Source: DATFVA01 sp963811905 (GTDB lineage Bacteria; Bacteroidota; Ignavibacteria; Ignavibacteriales; Ignavibacteriaceae). Taken from it: a stretch of DNA of 64,000 bases. Position numbers and translations under genes: made by a program. The stretch covers positions 124,001 through 188,000 of the forward strand of contig CAWETK010000024.1 of assembly GCA_963811905.1 (NCBI GenBank), given 5' to 3'. Shown here one piece after another: positions 25,196 through 33,834 of the stretch. How positions within the stretch are numbered: position 1 is the stretch's first letter; the number at the start of each line of letters is the position of its first letter. The notes under the pieces are model-generated. The model ran no database searches. It was not told the origin of the DNA and saw only the letters and a list, made by a program, of their open reading frames with translations.

Positions 25196-26372
25196 TTCCG
25201 GATATATAAAGCGGCCTTTACCGCAGAAATTCTTAAACCTCGGGTTAGCACTGCTTGGTTTCGGGCTGGCGCTGGGAATAATAGCCTATATAATTGATCC
25301 GCAGAGAGCATCTTATAGCTACCTCACATCATTTATGTTTTTAATAAGTCTTGGAGTCGGTTCTCTTTTCCTTGTTTCACTTGAATATCTTGCAGGAGCT
25401 GTGTGGAGCACTCCCTTCAGAAGAATAAGCGAGTTTTTTGCTGGTACTATTCCTTATCTTATTATTATCAGCATCCCGCTCCTGTTCACTATGCACGACC
25501 TTTTCCACTGGACAAATTCTGCCGTGGTTGAATCGGATGCAGTCCTTAAAGGAAAAGGGGCATACCTGAATATCCCGTTTTTTGTGGTGCGGCATGTCGT
25601 TATCTTTCTTATATGGACGCTCTTTTACTATTTGATTACAAAAAGATCCAGGAAACAGGATGAAACCGGCGACCAGTCACTGACAAGGACAAATATCAAA
25701 CTAGCAACCGGCTTTATATTCATATTTGCAATTACTATCACAATCTCCGGTGTCGACTGGATGATGAGTCTCGAACCGCACTGGTATTCAACTATATTCG
25801 GAGTTTATTATTTCTCAGGAACTGTATGGTGCGCACTTGCAGTGTTAACCCTCGCTGTCGTCCTGCTGAAAGAAAACGGCTACCTGGTTCCAGGCTTGAA
25901 AAACGATCATTACTACAGCCTCGGAACAATGATGTTTGCATTCACAGCTTTCTGGGGCTACATAGCGTTTTCACAATATATGCTTATATGGTATGCTGAT
26001 CTCCCGGAAGAGACTTCCTGGTTCTTCCACCGCTGGGAAGGGGGATGGATGTATGCTTCAATAATACTGATAATAGTGCATTTCATTGTTCCGTTCTTCG
26101 CACTGCTTTCCTTCCCTGCAAAAACAAATCCCAGGCGGCTGAAGTTCGTGGCTGTCTGGATTTTAGCGGCCCATTTCTTCGATCTTTACTGGCTTATTAT
26201 GCCGGGAATGGAGCAGGCAGGCAAAGCATATTATTTTAGCTGGATGGACCTGGTCTTTCCGGTGGCAGTGGTCGGCTTTGTTATGGTAATATTCAGGATG
26301 ATGACAAATAAATATAATCTTATGCCTGTAAAAGATCCTAAACTCCAGAGAGGTTTGGATTATAGTCTTTAA
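25182..26372 (+). CDS. actF: Alternative complex III subunit ActF, NrfD-like membrane protein
   Basis: ATG 25182 is chosen because AGGAG lies 13 bases upstream; the frame extends to 25143 but the added residues are basic and non-conserved. The 396-aa protein has about ten membrane helices and is a paralogue of ActC without the N-terminal extension. Recognisable segments are 'GVDWMMSLEPHWYSTIFGVY' and 'WGYIAFSQYMLIWYADLPEE', as in quinol:cytochrome c oxidoreductase ActF. It overlaps actDE by 14 bp. Confidence 0.93.
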   Translation: MSKNDSGYIKRPLPQKFLNLGLALLGFGLALGIIAYIIDPQRASYSYLTSFMFLISLGVGSLFLVSLEYLAGAVWSTPFRRISEFFAGTIPYLIIISIPLLFTMHDLFHWTNSAVVESDAVLKGKGAYLNIPFFVVRHVVIFLIWTLFYYLITKRSRKQDETGDQSLTRTNIKLATGFIFIFAITITISGVDWMMSLEPHWYSTIFGVYYFSGTVWCALAVLTLAVVLLKENGYLVPGLKNDHYYSLGTMMFAFTAFWGYIAFSQYMLIWYADLPEETSWFFHRWEGGWMYASIILIIVHFIVPFFALLSFPAKTNPRRLKFVAVWILAAHFFDLYWLIMPGMEQAGKAYYFSWMDLVFPVAVVGFVMVIFRMMTNKYNLMPVKDPKLQRGLDYSL

Positions 26373-26398
26373 TAAAGGAATTTTTAGGAACCCTTGAA

Positions 26399-27334
26399 AT
26401 GAGTAATCTGGAACAATTTATAAAAGAAAAACGGGAACAGATCAGGAAAGAACCCGGAAAGATATTCGGACTTGTCTATCCCTACCTGCTGATAATCGGT
26501 GTCGGTATCGGATTATTATATGTGAATAAAATGAATTTCATAGGGAGGCAGGAAGTTCCTACAGCTGTGCCGGATACGTCAAATGTTCCACAGGAACTTA
26601 CTATCCAGGAAGCAAGGTTTGTCCCGGCGGCCGACGTTGCGAAATTATCGCAGCCTACAGATTCTCTGGTCGATATTGGCAAAAAAATATTTCAGACTAC
26701 CTGTGTCTCCTGTCATGGTACCGACGGCAGGGGAGATGGTCCTGCTTCTACCGGCTTAAATCCTTCCCCGAGGAATTTCACAAGTAAAGAGGGATGGGTT
26801 AATGGCCCTAAGCTTACGAGTATTTATCAAACTCTCCAGGAAGGGATAAAGGGAAGTGCGATGGTTGCATACCAGCAGTTTTCTCCGACTGAAAAGTTTG
26901 CACTTGCACATTATATCAGGACTACCTTTGTGCCCGATCCCCCACCTCCTGCAAAAGATGACTTGACAATGCTGGATCAGTTATATAATCTATCGCAGAA
27001 AAGATTTATACCGGCACAGATCCCCGTTGCAGATGCAGAAAAGCTGATTATTGAAGAAAATCAGAAAAAGGTGGGTAAAGTAAAAGATATTATTGCAAGG
27101 ATAGGAAAAGATAAAAACAGCACGGTCTCCCGGTTGTTCAGCCGGATTACAGGAAATAAAGAACGAGCTGTAACTATACTGCTGAATTCAGCTGCCTGGG
27201 AAAATAATGAGCAGGAATTTATAAATATTATTGTGGATAATGTGAACCAGGATGGTTTTAACGGCAGGGTGTTCAATCTTTCCGATTCAGAATGGAATGA
27301 ACTTTACAATTATATGAAAAGTATTTTTGCCTGA
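26399..27334 (+). CDS. Membrane-anchored monohaem cytochrome c
   Basis: The 311-aa protein has one N-terminal membrane helix (FGLVYPYLLIIGVGIGLLYV) and a class I cytochrome c domain with CVSCHGTDGRGDGP at about residues 101-114. A charged C-terminal helical region of ~120 residues follows. The position between actF and sco suggests it passes electrons from complex III to the oxidase, a role filled in caa3 enzymes by a haem domain fused to subunit II, which is absent here. Confidence 0.88.
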   Translation: MSNLEQFIKEKREQIRKEPGKIFGLVYPYLLIIGVGIGLLYVNKMNFIGRQEVPTAVPDTSNVPQELTIQEARFVPAADVAKLSQPTDSLVDIGKKIFQTTCVSCHGTDGRGDGPASTGLNPSPRNFTSKEGWVNGPKLTSIYQTLQEGIKGSAMVAYQQFSPTEKFALAHYIRTTFVPDPPPPAKDDLTMLDQLYNLSQKRFIPAQIPVADAEKLIIEENQKKVGKVKDIIARIGKDKNSTVSRLFSRITGNKERAVTILLNSAAWENNEQEFINIIVDNVNQDGFNGRVFNLSDSEWNELYNYMKSIFA

Positions 27335-27345
27335 GGGCGGAAGTT

Positions 27346-28140
27346 ATGAAAAAATTATTGCAAATAATTATAGTTGTATTTATCGGGGCGGTTGCTGTTT
27401 TCGCGTCCCAGGATGATGCCGATATCACTGAACACCTTGGTGCCAGATTACCTCTTGATCTTACATTTAATGATGCATACGGTAACCCGGTTTTATTGAA
27501 GGACCTGGTTGACAAGCCGACTATAATCGATTTTGTCTATTATGAATGTCCCGGTATTTGCAGCCCATTAATGACTGAAGTTGCACACGTTGCAAATAAC
27601 TCAGACCTTGTGCCGGGAGTTGATTACCAGATTTTATCAATAAGTATGGACGAGACTGAAACACCTGCAATTGCAAAAAAGAAAAAGCAAACTTTCTTAA
27701 GCCTGATTGATAATAAAGATTTTCCTGATTCTGCCTGGCGTTTCCTGACAGGGGACAGTCTTAGCATTGATAAGCTAACAAGGGCCGCAGGATTTAATTT
27801 TAAGAGAACCGGCAGAAATTTCATACACGCAGGTGTATTGATCTTCGTTTCTCCGGAAGGAGAGGTATGCAGGTATCTCTACCCTGATTATTCACAGACA
27901 AGAGGATTCGGAATTCTTCCATTCGATTTTAAGATGGCAGTTCTTGAAACTGCACAGGGGAAAAAGACCCCTGTTATAGGCCGGGTTCTTCAGTTTTGTT
28001 TCAGCTACGATCCGCAGGGAAAAACTTATGTCTTTAATATACTTAGAATTTTCGGTGCGGGGATCCTTCTCGGAGTAGTAGTTTTTGTTGTAGTTATTGT
28101 AAAAGTAAAACCTAAGAAAGATAAGAGAAATAAGAGGTAG
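27346..28140 (+). CDS. SCO1/SenC-type copper chaperone
   Basis: The 264-aa protein has an N-terminal signal (IIIVVFIGAVAVFASQD), a thioredoxin-like SCO domain with the copper-binding motif CPGIC (about residues 66-70) and the distal conserved His in 'GRNFIHAGVLIFV', and a C-terminal membrane helix (ILRIFGAGILLGVVVFVVVI). SCO proteins assemble the CuA centre of oxidase subunit II, encoded four genes downstream. The gene is separated by 11 bp from the cytochrome and 5 bp from subunit I. Confidence 0.93.
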   Translation: MKKLLQIIIVVFIGAVAVFASQDDADITEHLGARLPLDLTFNDAYGNPVLLKDLVDKPTIIDFVYYECPGICSPLMTEVAHVANNSDLVPGVDYQILSISMDETETPAIAKKKKQTFLSLIDNKDFPDSAWRFLTGDSLSIDKLTRAAGFNFKRTGRNFIHAGVLIFVSPEGEVCRYLYPDYSQTRGFGILPFDFKMAVLETAQGKKTPVIGRVLQFCFSYDPQGKTYVFNILRIFGAGILLGVVVFVVVIVKVKPKKDKRNKR

Positions 28141-28145
28141 AAATT

Positions 28146-29804
28146 ATGGCGAGTGATGCTTCTGCATTAGATCGGAACGGCCATCCAAGCTATCTGGTAA
28201 ATACAGGAAAATACCAGGGATTAAAAGCCTGGATATTTTCAACTGATCATAAAAGGATCGGTATTCTCTACCTGATTGCTTTATTGTCATTTTTTGCGGT
28301 GGGTGTAACGTTCGGATTTTTAATCAGGCTTGAACTTCTGACACCCGGGCGAACGATCGTTGATGCTCAGACTTATAATGAATTTTTTACGCTGCACGGC
28401 GTAATAATGATTTTCCTTTTTGTAATTCCGGGACTGCCTGCAGTCTTCGGCAATTTTTTTCTTCCTATTATGATCGGAGCGAAGGATGTTGCCTTTCCAA
28501 GGCTGAACCTGCTGTCGTGGTATATGTATGTAACCGGCGGATTGTTGGTACTGCTTTCTATCCTTTTACCCGGCGGCCCTGCTGATACAGGCTGGACATT
28601 TTACATCCCTTATAGTGTCAGAACCGGTACCAATGTAATATTTACAATGTCTGCTGCTTTTATTTTAGGCTTCTCTTCTATCCTTACAGGATTAAACTTT
28701 GTTACTACGATCCACAGGCTGAGAGCTCCTGGAATGGGCTGGTTTAAAATGCCTTTATTTACGTGGAGTTTGTATGCAACAGCCTGGATCCAGGTGTTGG
28801 CTACTCCTATCATTGGCATAACTCTTCTGCTTGTAATTGTTGAAAGGGTATTTGGTGTGGGATTATTTGATCCCGCTCTGGGAGGTGATCCGATCCTGTT
28901 TCAGCATTTGTTCTGGATATATTCCCACCCGGCTGTCTACATTATGATTGTGCCTGCAATGGGTGTAATATCGGAGATTATACCTGTCTTTGCACACCGG
29001 ACAATTTTCGGTTATAAGTTTATAGCATTCTCAAGTATGGGCATTGCATTGTTCGGATCCCTCGTATGGGCTCACCACATGTTTGCTGTAGGTATGAGCG
29101 ATACAGGTCAGTTTGTATTTTCCTTATTGACATTCCTTGTGGCTATACCGAGTGCTATTAAAGTCTTTAACTGGACAGCAACATTATACAAAGGATCGAT
29201 TGAACTGGAGCCGCCAATGCTGTATGCGCTCGCTTTTATCTTTCTGTTTTCAATTGGCGGACTGACAGGTGTAATACAGGGAGCTCTTTCGGTTGATATA
29301 CAGATAACAGATACTTCATTTATTGTCGGCCATTTTCATTATGTGATGTTCGGCGGTACTGGTTTCGGTATCTTTGCAGCCCTTCATTACTGGCTTCCGA
29401 AAATGTTCGGCAGGATGTATAACAGGAAAACGGCAAAGATCGCTTTCTGGATTATCTTTGTCGGATTCAATACACTTTATTTCCCGATGTTCATTATGGG
29501 CTGGCTCGGAATGCCGAGAAGGTACTACGATTATCTTCCTCAGTACCAGCCTTACCATGTTATTTCAACTGTCGGTTCCTGGATACTTATAACAGGTATG
29601 ATAATCATGTTTACTAATTTGATTAAAAGCTTGAAAACAGGACCTGTCGTAACACAAAAGAATATCTGGGGCGGGGAGACGCTTGAATGGTCAATAGACA
29701 CTCCTCCGACACAGGAGAACTTTGATGAAATTCCTATTATAACCGGCGGGCCGTATGAGTATAAGGAAAATGATGAACCCGTAGTAGAAGAGGAGGTGAA
29801 GTGA
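28146..29804 (+). CDS. ctaD: Cytochrome c oxidase subunit I
   Basis: The 552-aa haem-copper oxidase subunit I has about 12 helices. Visible motifs are 'FTLHGVIMIFLFVIPGLPA' with a haem a ligand His, 'WIYSHPAVYIMIVPAMGVIS' with the CuB His and Tyr, HH in 'WAHHMFAVGM', and 'GHFHYVMFGG' with the haem ligands. The YSHPAV motif in place of a GHPEV motif places it in subtype A2. No subunit III fusion. The last bases hold GGAGGTGA, which serves the next gene's GTG start; the two overlap by 4 bp. Confidence 0.97.
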   Translation: MASDASALDRNGHPSYLVNTGKYQGLKAWIFSTDHKRIGILYLIALLSFFAVGVTFGFLIRLELLTPGRTIVDAQTYNEFFTLHGVIMIFLFVIPGLPAVFGNFFLPIMIGAKDVAFPRLNLLSWYMYVTGGLLVLLSILLPGGPADTGWTFYIPYSVRTGTNVIFTMSAAFILGFSSILTGLNFVTTIHRLRAPGMGWFKMPLFTWSLYATAWIQVLATPIIGITLLLVIVERVFGVGLFDPALGGDPILFQHLFWIYSHPAVYIMIVPAMGVISEIIPVFAHRTIFGYKFIAFSSMGIALFGSLVWAHHMFAVGMSDTGQFVFSLLTFLVAIPSAIKVFNWTATLYKGSIELEPPMLYALAFIFLFSIGGLTGVIQGALSVDIQITDTSFIVGHFHYVMFGGTGFGIFAALHYWLPKMFGRMYNRKTAKIAFWIIFVGFNTLYFPMFIMGWLGMPRRYYDYLPQYQPYHVISTVGSWILITGMIIMFTNLIKSLKTGPVVTQKNIWGGETLEWSIDTPPTQENFDEIPIITGGPYEYKENDEPVVEEEVK

Positions 29805-30424
29805 GTAATCCGCAGGAACAAGCCGTAACTCATGTACACAGAGACGATATCGCAACAAGGATGGGAATGTGGTTATTCCTGTTCACCGAGCTGCTGTTGT
29901 TTGGAGGTATGTTCTTCCTGTATTCTGTTTACCGGTTTACACATCAGCAGGACTTCCATATTGCAGCTAAAGAGCTGAATACACTTATCGGAACTTTCAA
30001 TACTGCAATACTCCTTACAAGCAGTCTTACAATGGCTTTATCAATTGCAGCTATTCAGAAAAGGAATATTAAGCTGTCAATGTTCTTCCAGGTCTTAACT
30101 ATACTGCTTGCATTAGGGTTTATGATCAATAAATATTTTGAATGGATGCACCATATAAGTCTGGGACTTTATCCGGGTGGAGATGTGCTTCTGTCGAAAG
30201 GTCCCGGAGAAGTATTATTCTACGGATTGTATTATACAATGACAGGCCTGCACGGTTTGCACGTTGTTATCGGTGCGATTGTTATTGGTACGATGACAAG
30301 GTTTACTGCTAAAGGAGTGATTACTCCTGATAATTATGTCAAACTCGAAGCCGCTGGTTTATACTGGCATCTTGTGGATATCATCTGGATATTCCTTTTC
30401 CCGTTATTTTATCTTATTACCTGA
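29801..30424 (+). CDS. ctaE: Cytochrome c oxidase subunit III
   Basis: The 207-aa protein has five membrane helices typical of short bacterial subunit III: 'GMWLFLFTELLLFGGMFFLY', 'LIGTFNTAILLTSSLTMALS', 'FYGLYYTMTGLHGLHVVIGA' and a final 'YWHLVDIIWIFLFPLFYL'. The GTG start at 29801 sits eight bases after a perfect GGAGGTGA and overlaps the subunit I stop (GTGA). Confidence 0.95.
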   Translation: MSNPQEQAVTHVHRDDIATRMGMWLFLFTELLLFGGMFFLYSVYRFTHQQDFHIAAKELNTLIGTFNTAILLTSSLTMALSIAAIQKRNIKLSMFFQVLTILLALGFMINKYFEWMHHISLGLYPGGDVLLSKGPGEVLFYGLYYTMTGLHGLHVVIGAIVIGTMTRFTAKGVITPDNYVKLEAAGLYWHLVDIIWIFLFPLFYLIT

Positions 30425-30435
30425 GGTATTAAAGA

Positions 30436-30741
30436 ATGGAAAAACATGCAGACCATCAGCATGATAAACATGTAACGAATTATGGTATCTATATTTTAGT
30501 CTGGCTTGCCCTGTTGATCCTAACCGGACTGACTGTAACTGTTGCCGGAATAAATTTCGGACAGCTGACAGTAACTACTGCAATTGTTATCGCGAGTGTT
30601 AAGTCGTACCTGGTGCTGACTATTTTTATGCATCTCAGGGTGGAGCAGAAGGCTTTCAGAGCATTTATCGGGGTTGCCCTGTTCTTTATTATTATTTCAT
30701 TCATTCTGTTATTTGCTGATTATTCCTTTTATGTAAGGTGA
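30436..30741 (+). CDS. ctaF: Cytochrome c oxidase subunit IV
   Basis: The 101-aa protein has three membrane helices and matches prokaryotic subunit IV (CyoD/CtaF-like): 'YGIYILVWLALLILTGLTVT', 'VTTAIVIASVKSYLVLTIFM', then 'FIGVALFFIIISFILLFADY'. The N-terminus is His-rich (KHADHQHDKH). It stabilises the oxidase core. It is eight bases before subunit II. Confidence 0.92.
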   Translation: MEKHADHQHDKHVTNYGIYILVWLALLILTGLTVTVAGINFGQLTVTTAIVIASVKSYLVLTIFMHLRVEQKAFRAFIGVALFFIIISFILLFADYSFYVR

Positions 30742-30748
30742 AAAATAT

Positions 30749-31432
30749 ATGTTTTCCGGAGCGTCAAATTTTGTAAACTCAACAGATACCACCTTCTTTT
30801 TTATTGTTGCGGTATCGGTCTTCTTTCTTGTTGTCATAACTGCAAGTATGATCTACTTTGTTATAAGGTACAGCAGGAAAAGAAACCCAAGAGCAAAAAA
30901 CATACATGGCAATATTCCGCTGGAGGTGACCTGGACTGTAATTCCGACCATACTTGTTCTGATCATGTTCTGGATGGGATGGGCCGGTTACAAACAGCTT
31001 GCTGATGCTCCGTCAGATGCTATGAATGTTGATGTGACTGCGCAGATGTGGAGATGGACTTTTAAATATCCGAATGGTGTAACTGCCGATTCATTGTTTG
31101 TTCCTGTGAATAAACCGGTAAAAGTGCTGCTGCATTCAAGAGATGTCAACCATTCCTTCTTTGTGCCGGCTTTCCGTGTTAAGAAGGACGTAATCCCTAA
31201 TAGAAATAACTCGGCCTGGTTTACGGCTGATAAAGTAGGAACGTACGATCTGTTCTGCGCTGAATACTGCGGGTTGAACCATTCTCATATGCTTAGTAAA
31301 GTTGTTGTTATGCCTCAGAATAGTTTTAACAGCTGGTTAAATCAAAAGGCTCTTCAGGATTCATTGAAATCAGTTCCTGCTCCTGATAATGACTCAACTG
31401 CAGCTAAACCGGATACAACAAAGGCGATGTAA
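30749..31432 (+). CDS. ctaC: Cytochrome c oxidase subunit II with CuA site
   Basis: The 227-aa protein has two N-terminal helices and a periplasmic cupredoxin domain. The binuclear CuA ligands are complete: His in 'DVNHSFFVPAFRV' and CAEYCGLNHSHM. No C-terminal haem c domain is present, so the oxidase is of aa3 type, and a separate cytochrome c must donate electrons. The Ser/Pro/Asp/Thr-rich tail (DNDSTAAKPDTT) looks disordered. The gene order I-III-IV-II is unusual compared with II-I-III-IV. Confidence 0.95.
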   Translation: MFSGASNFVNSTDTTFFFIVAVSVFFLVVITASMIYFVIRYSRKRNPRAKNIHGNIPLEVTWTVIPTILVLIMFWMGWAGYKQLADAPSDAMNVDVTAQMWRWTFKYPNGVTADSLFVPVNKPVKVLLHSRDVNHSFFVPAFRVKKDVIPNRNNSAWFTADKVGTYDLFCAEYCGLNHSHMLSKVVVMPQNSFNSWLNQKALQDSLKSVPAPDNDSTAAKPDTTKAM

Positions 31433-31436
31433 TTAC

Positions 31437-32306
31437 TTGAAGGAAAAACTTAAAATACTTGCAGAGCTAACAAAGATCAGAATAACAATTTTTGTGACTG
31501 TAACAATGTTATTCGGATTTATTTCTGCGTCCGGCGAATTAAACTGGTCTGCATTACTTCCTACGTTAGGAATACTGCTGCTTGCCTGCGGTTCTGCAGT
31601 TATAAATCATTACCAGGAAAGAGAAACCGATGCATTGATGAACAGGACAAAAAACAGGCCTATCCCTTCAGGAAGGATATCACCGTTCAATGCCTTAATG
31701 ACAGCTATTGTTCTTTTATCAGCTGGTTCATTGATGCTTTATATGGGAGCGGGACTGCTTGCACTTGGTCTCGGATTACTCAACCTATTATGGTACAATG
31801 GTATTTACACACCGCTTAAAAAAGTAAATCCGCTTGCAATAATTCCGGGATCCCTTGTAGGTGCAATTCCGCCGGCGGTGGGCTGGGTGGCAGCCGGAGG
31901 GAGTATTCTTGATCCGCAGATATTAATTATTTCATCTTTCTTTTTTATATGGCAGATACCTCACTTCTGGCTATTGCTTCTGGTGCTGGATAAAGATTAT
32001 GAAAGAGCTGGTTTTCCTACACTTACTAGGATCTTTAATCCGGATCAGCTGGCAAGGATTACATTTACCTGGATAGCGGCAACCGTTGTAACCTGCCTGA
32101 TGATTCCTCTGTTCGGAACGCTGCAGTCGCAGTTTGTAGGCTATGGATTATTCCTCGCAGGCGTCTGGCTGGTATGGAATTCATTTAAGCTGGTAAGGTT
32201 TACAAAAGAGAGAATATATTTTACTACAGCTTTCAGAGAGATTAACATCTTTGCAATATTAGTGGTTTTACTTTTATCCCTTGATAAACTCATAATTATC
32301 TTTTAA
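31437..32306 (+). CDS. ctaB: Protohaem IX farnesyltransferase (haem O synthase)
   Basis: The UbiA-family prenyltransferase makes haem O for the oxidase. The 289-aa protein starts at TTG 31437 (LKEKLKILAELTKIRI), four bases after the subunit II stop; the ATG at 31389 would lie inside subunit II and add non-family residues. The catalytic aspartate-rich region 'NHYQERETDALMNRTKNRP' is present, with the second motif 'LVLDKDYERAGFPTL' and about nine helices. Confidence 0.92.
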   Translation: MKEKLKILAELTKIRITIFVTVTMLFGFISASGELNWSALLPTLGILLLACGSAVINHYQERETDALMNRTKNRPIPSGRISPFNALMTAIVLLSAGSLMLYMGAGLLALGLGLLNLLWYNGIYTPLKKVNPLAIIPGSLVGAIPPAVGWVAAGGSILDPQILIISSFFFIWQIPHFWLLLLVLDKDYERAGFPTLTRIFNPDQLARITFTWIAATVVTCLMIPLFGTLQSQFVGYGLFLAGVWLVWNSFKLVRFTKERIYFTTAFREINIFAILVVLLLSLDKLIIIF

Positions 32307-32327
32307 TACATAAGGTGAGAAAAATAC

Positions 32328-33671
32328 ATGGAATTTCTTGATAAACTGGTTATACCCCAATCCGCGGAGCATATTCAGTTATTACATTATCTCCTGATGC
32401 TGATCCTATTCCTGTTTATTCCTTTTATGAGCGCGGTGTTCGGATCAACAATTTTATCACTTTATTATAAAGCAAAAGGTTTTAAAGAATCGAATAATCT
32501 TTACCTTAAATTTTCTAAGGAAGTAATTGAAACCTTAACAATTAATAAGAGCATAGGTATTATACTGGGAATTGTTCCGGTTATCACAGCTATGCTTATT
32601 TATACACAGCTTCTCCAGGGAACAAACTCTAATGTGAGCGTATACCTGATCTTCTCAGTTTTCTTCCTGGCTATCGGATTAATATTGATCTATACATATC
32701 GTTATTCGATGACTTTTATGGAAATCTATGATGCCCTGAAGAATTTTACTCCTGAGGATGAATCTGTCTCACGTGAAATATCAAGGTTCAGAAAAGCAAA
32801 TATCGGTTTGAGTGGAAAGTCGGGGAAATACGGAATATTCTTTATCTTCCTCGGTATCTGGCTTTTCATCTCGTCTGCTACTGTTGCGGCATACCCGGAA
32901 ATGTGGGGCAAATACAATATTATTTATCTGATGTTTTCATGGGAAGTACTTGCCCATCTCTTCAGCTTTTTCTCTTCGGCAATTGCATTAACAGGAGCCG
33001 CAATATTCTTTGCATTCTTTTACTGGGAGGGTGGTAAACATCTGCAGGCGGGTCCTTATTCTGACTTTGTGAGAAAGACAGCATCCCGGGTTACATTTGC
33101 CGGCGCACTGCTGATGCCTCTTTTTATAATGATAGATATTTTTGCTTTTCCTTCATCATCTCTCTCGGGTGCTATATTCTTCTTCACAACAATTGCCCTG
33201 ATCCTGCTTTTTATAGCCTATCATTTTTTGTATTCAATGATAAAGAATTCCGACTTGAGATTCAGCGGAGCGATTTTCTATATGATCCTTTTTACACTGG
33301 TTGCGCTTATAATTAAAGATCAGCTTGCATTGCAGAATTCCACGGAAGTACAGACTGCAGTAATGAATGTCAAATTCCAGAAAATGCTTGCCGAACTGAC
33401 TGGAGAGGGGAATGCAGCGAAAGCGATAAGCGGAGAGCAGATTTATAAAAATATATGTTCATCATGTCATTCATTCGACCATAAGGTTGTCGGTCCCCCA
33501 TATGAACAAACCCTCCCTAAATATGAAGGTCATATTGATCAGCTAATTGCTTTTATCCGTAACCCCGTGAAGAAAAATCCGGGTTATCCTCCTATGCCCA
33601 ATCCCGGGCTTACTCCTGTTGAAGCCGATTCAATAGCACATTATATAATGGCCACATATAAGAAAAAATAA
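32328..33671 (+). CDS. Eight-helix membrane protein with C-terminal monohaem cytochrome c domain
   Basis: The 447-aa product has about eight membrane segments in residues 15-345 and a short cytochrome c domain (about 365-445) with CSSCHSFDHKVVGPP and a likely Met ligand in 'GYPPMPNPGLTP'. The first helix contains 'AEHIQLLHYLLMLILF'. I recognise no named family. It is the last gene of the respiratory operon, 21 bp after ctaB, so a role in feeding electrons to or from the oxidase is likely. The membrane part could bind b haem or quinone, but that is not shown by the sequence alone. Confidence 0.8.
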   Translation: MEFLDKLVIPQSAEHIQLLHYLLMLILFLFIPFMSAVFGSTILSLYYKAKGFKESNNLYLKFSKEVIETLTINKSIGIILGIVPVITAMLIYTQLLQGTNSNVSVYLIFSVFFLAIGLILIYTYRYSMTFMEIYDALKNFTPEDESVSREISRFRKANIGLSGKSGKYGIFFIFLGIWLFISSATVAAYPEMWGKYNIIYLMFSWEVLAHLFSFFSSAIALTGAAIFFAFFYWEGGKHLQAGPYSDFVRKTASRVTFAGALLMPLFIMIDIFAFPSSSLSGAIFFFTTIALILLFIAYHFLYSMIKNSDLRFSGAIFYMILFTLVALIIKDQLALQNSTEVQTAVMNVKFQKMLAELTGEGNAAKAISGEQIYKNICSSCHSFDHKVVGPPYEQTLPKYEGHIDQLIAFIRNPVKKNPGYPPMPNPGLTPVEADSIAHYIMATYKKK

Positions 33672-33834
33672 AATTCAGGATAAACTACTTACTACTCTGC
33701 AAGGTTATACCCTTTTTTATACCTTTTAGTATCTTTTAATTTTAACGGGATATATGTATTTTAATTACCGGTATGGAAAAAAGTATTCCTTTCAGGCAAA
33801 TAATTATTTCATTAAAATAAATTCGAGGAGTAAA

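Noticed and set aside
31389..31436. ATG 31389 as the ctaB start
   Set aside because: It lies within ctaC and would add a basic, Gln-rich segment absent from the family; TTG 31437 gives the expected N-terminus.
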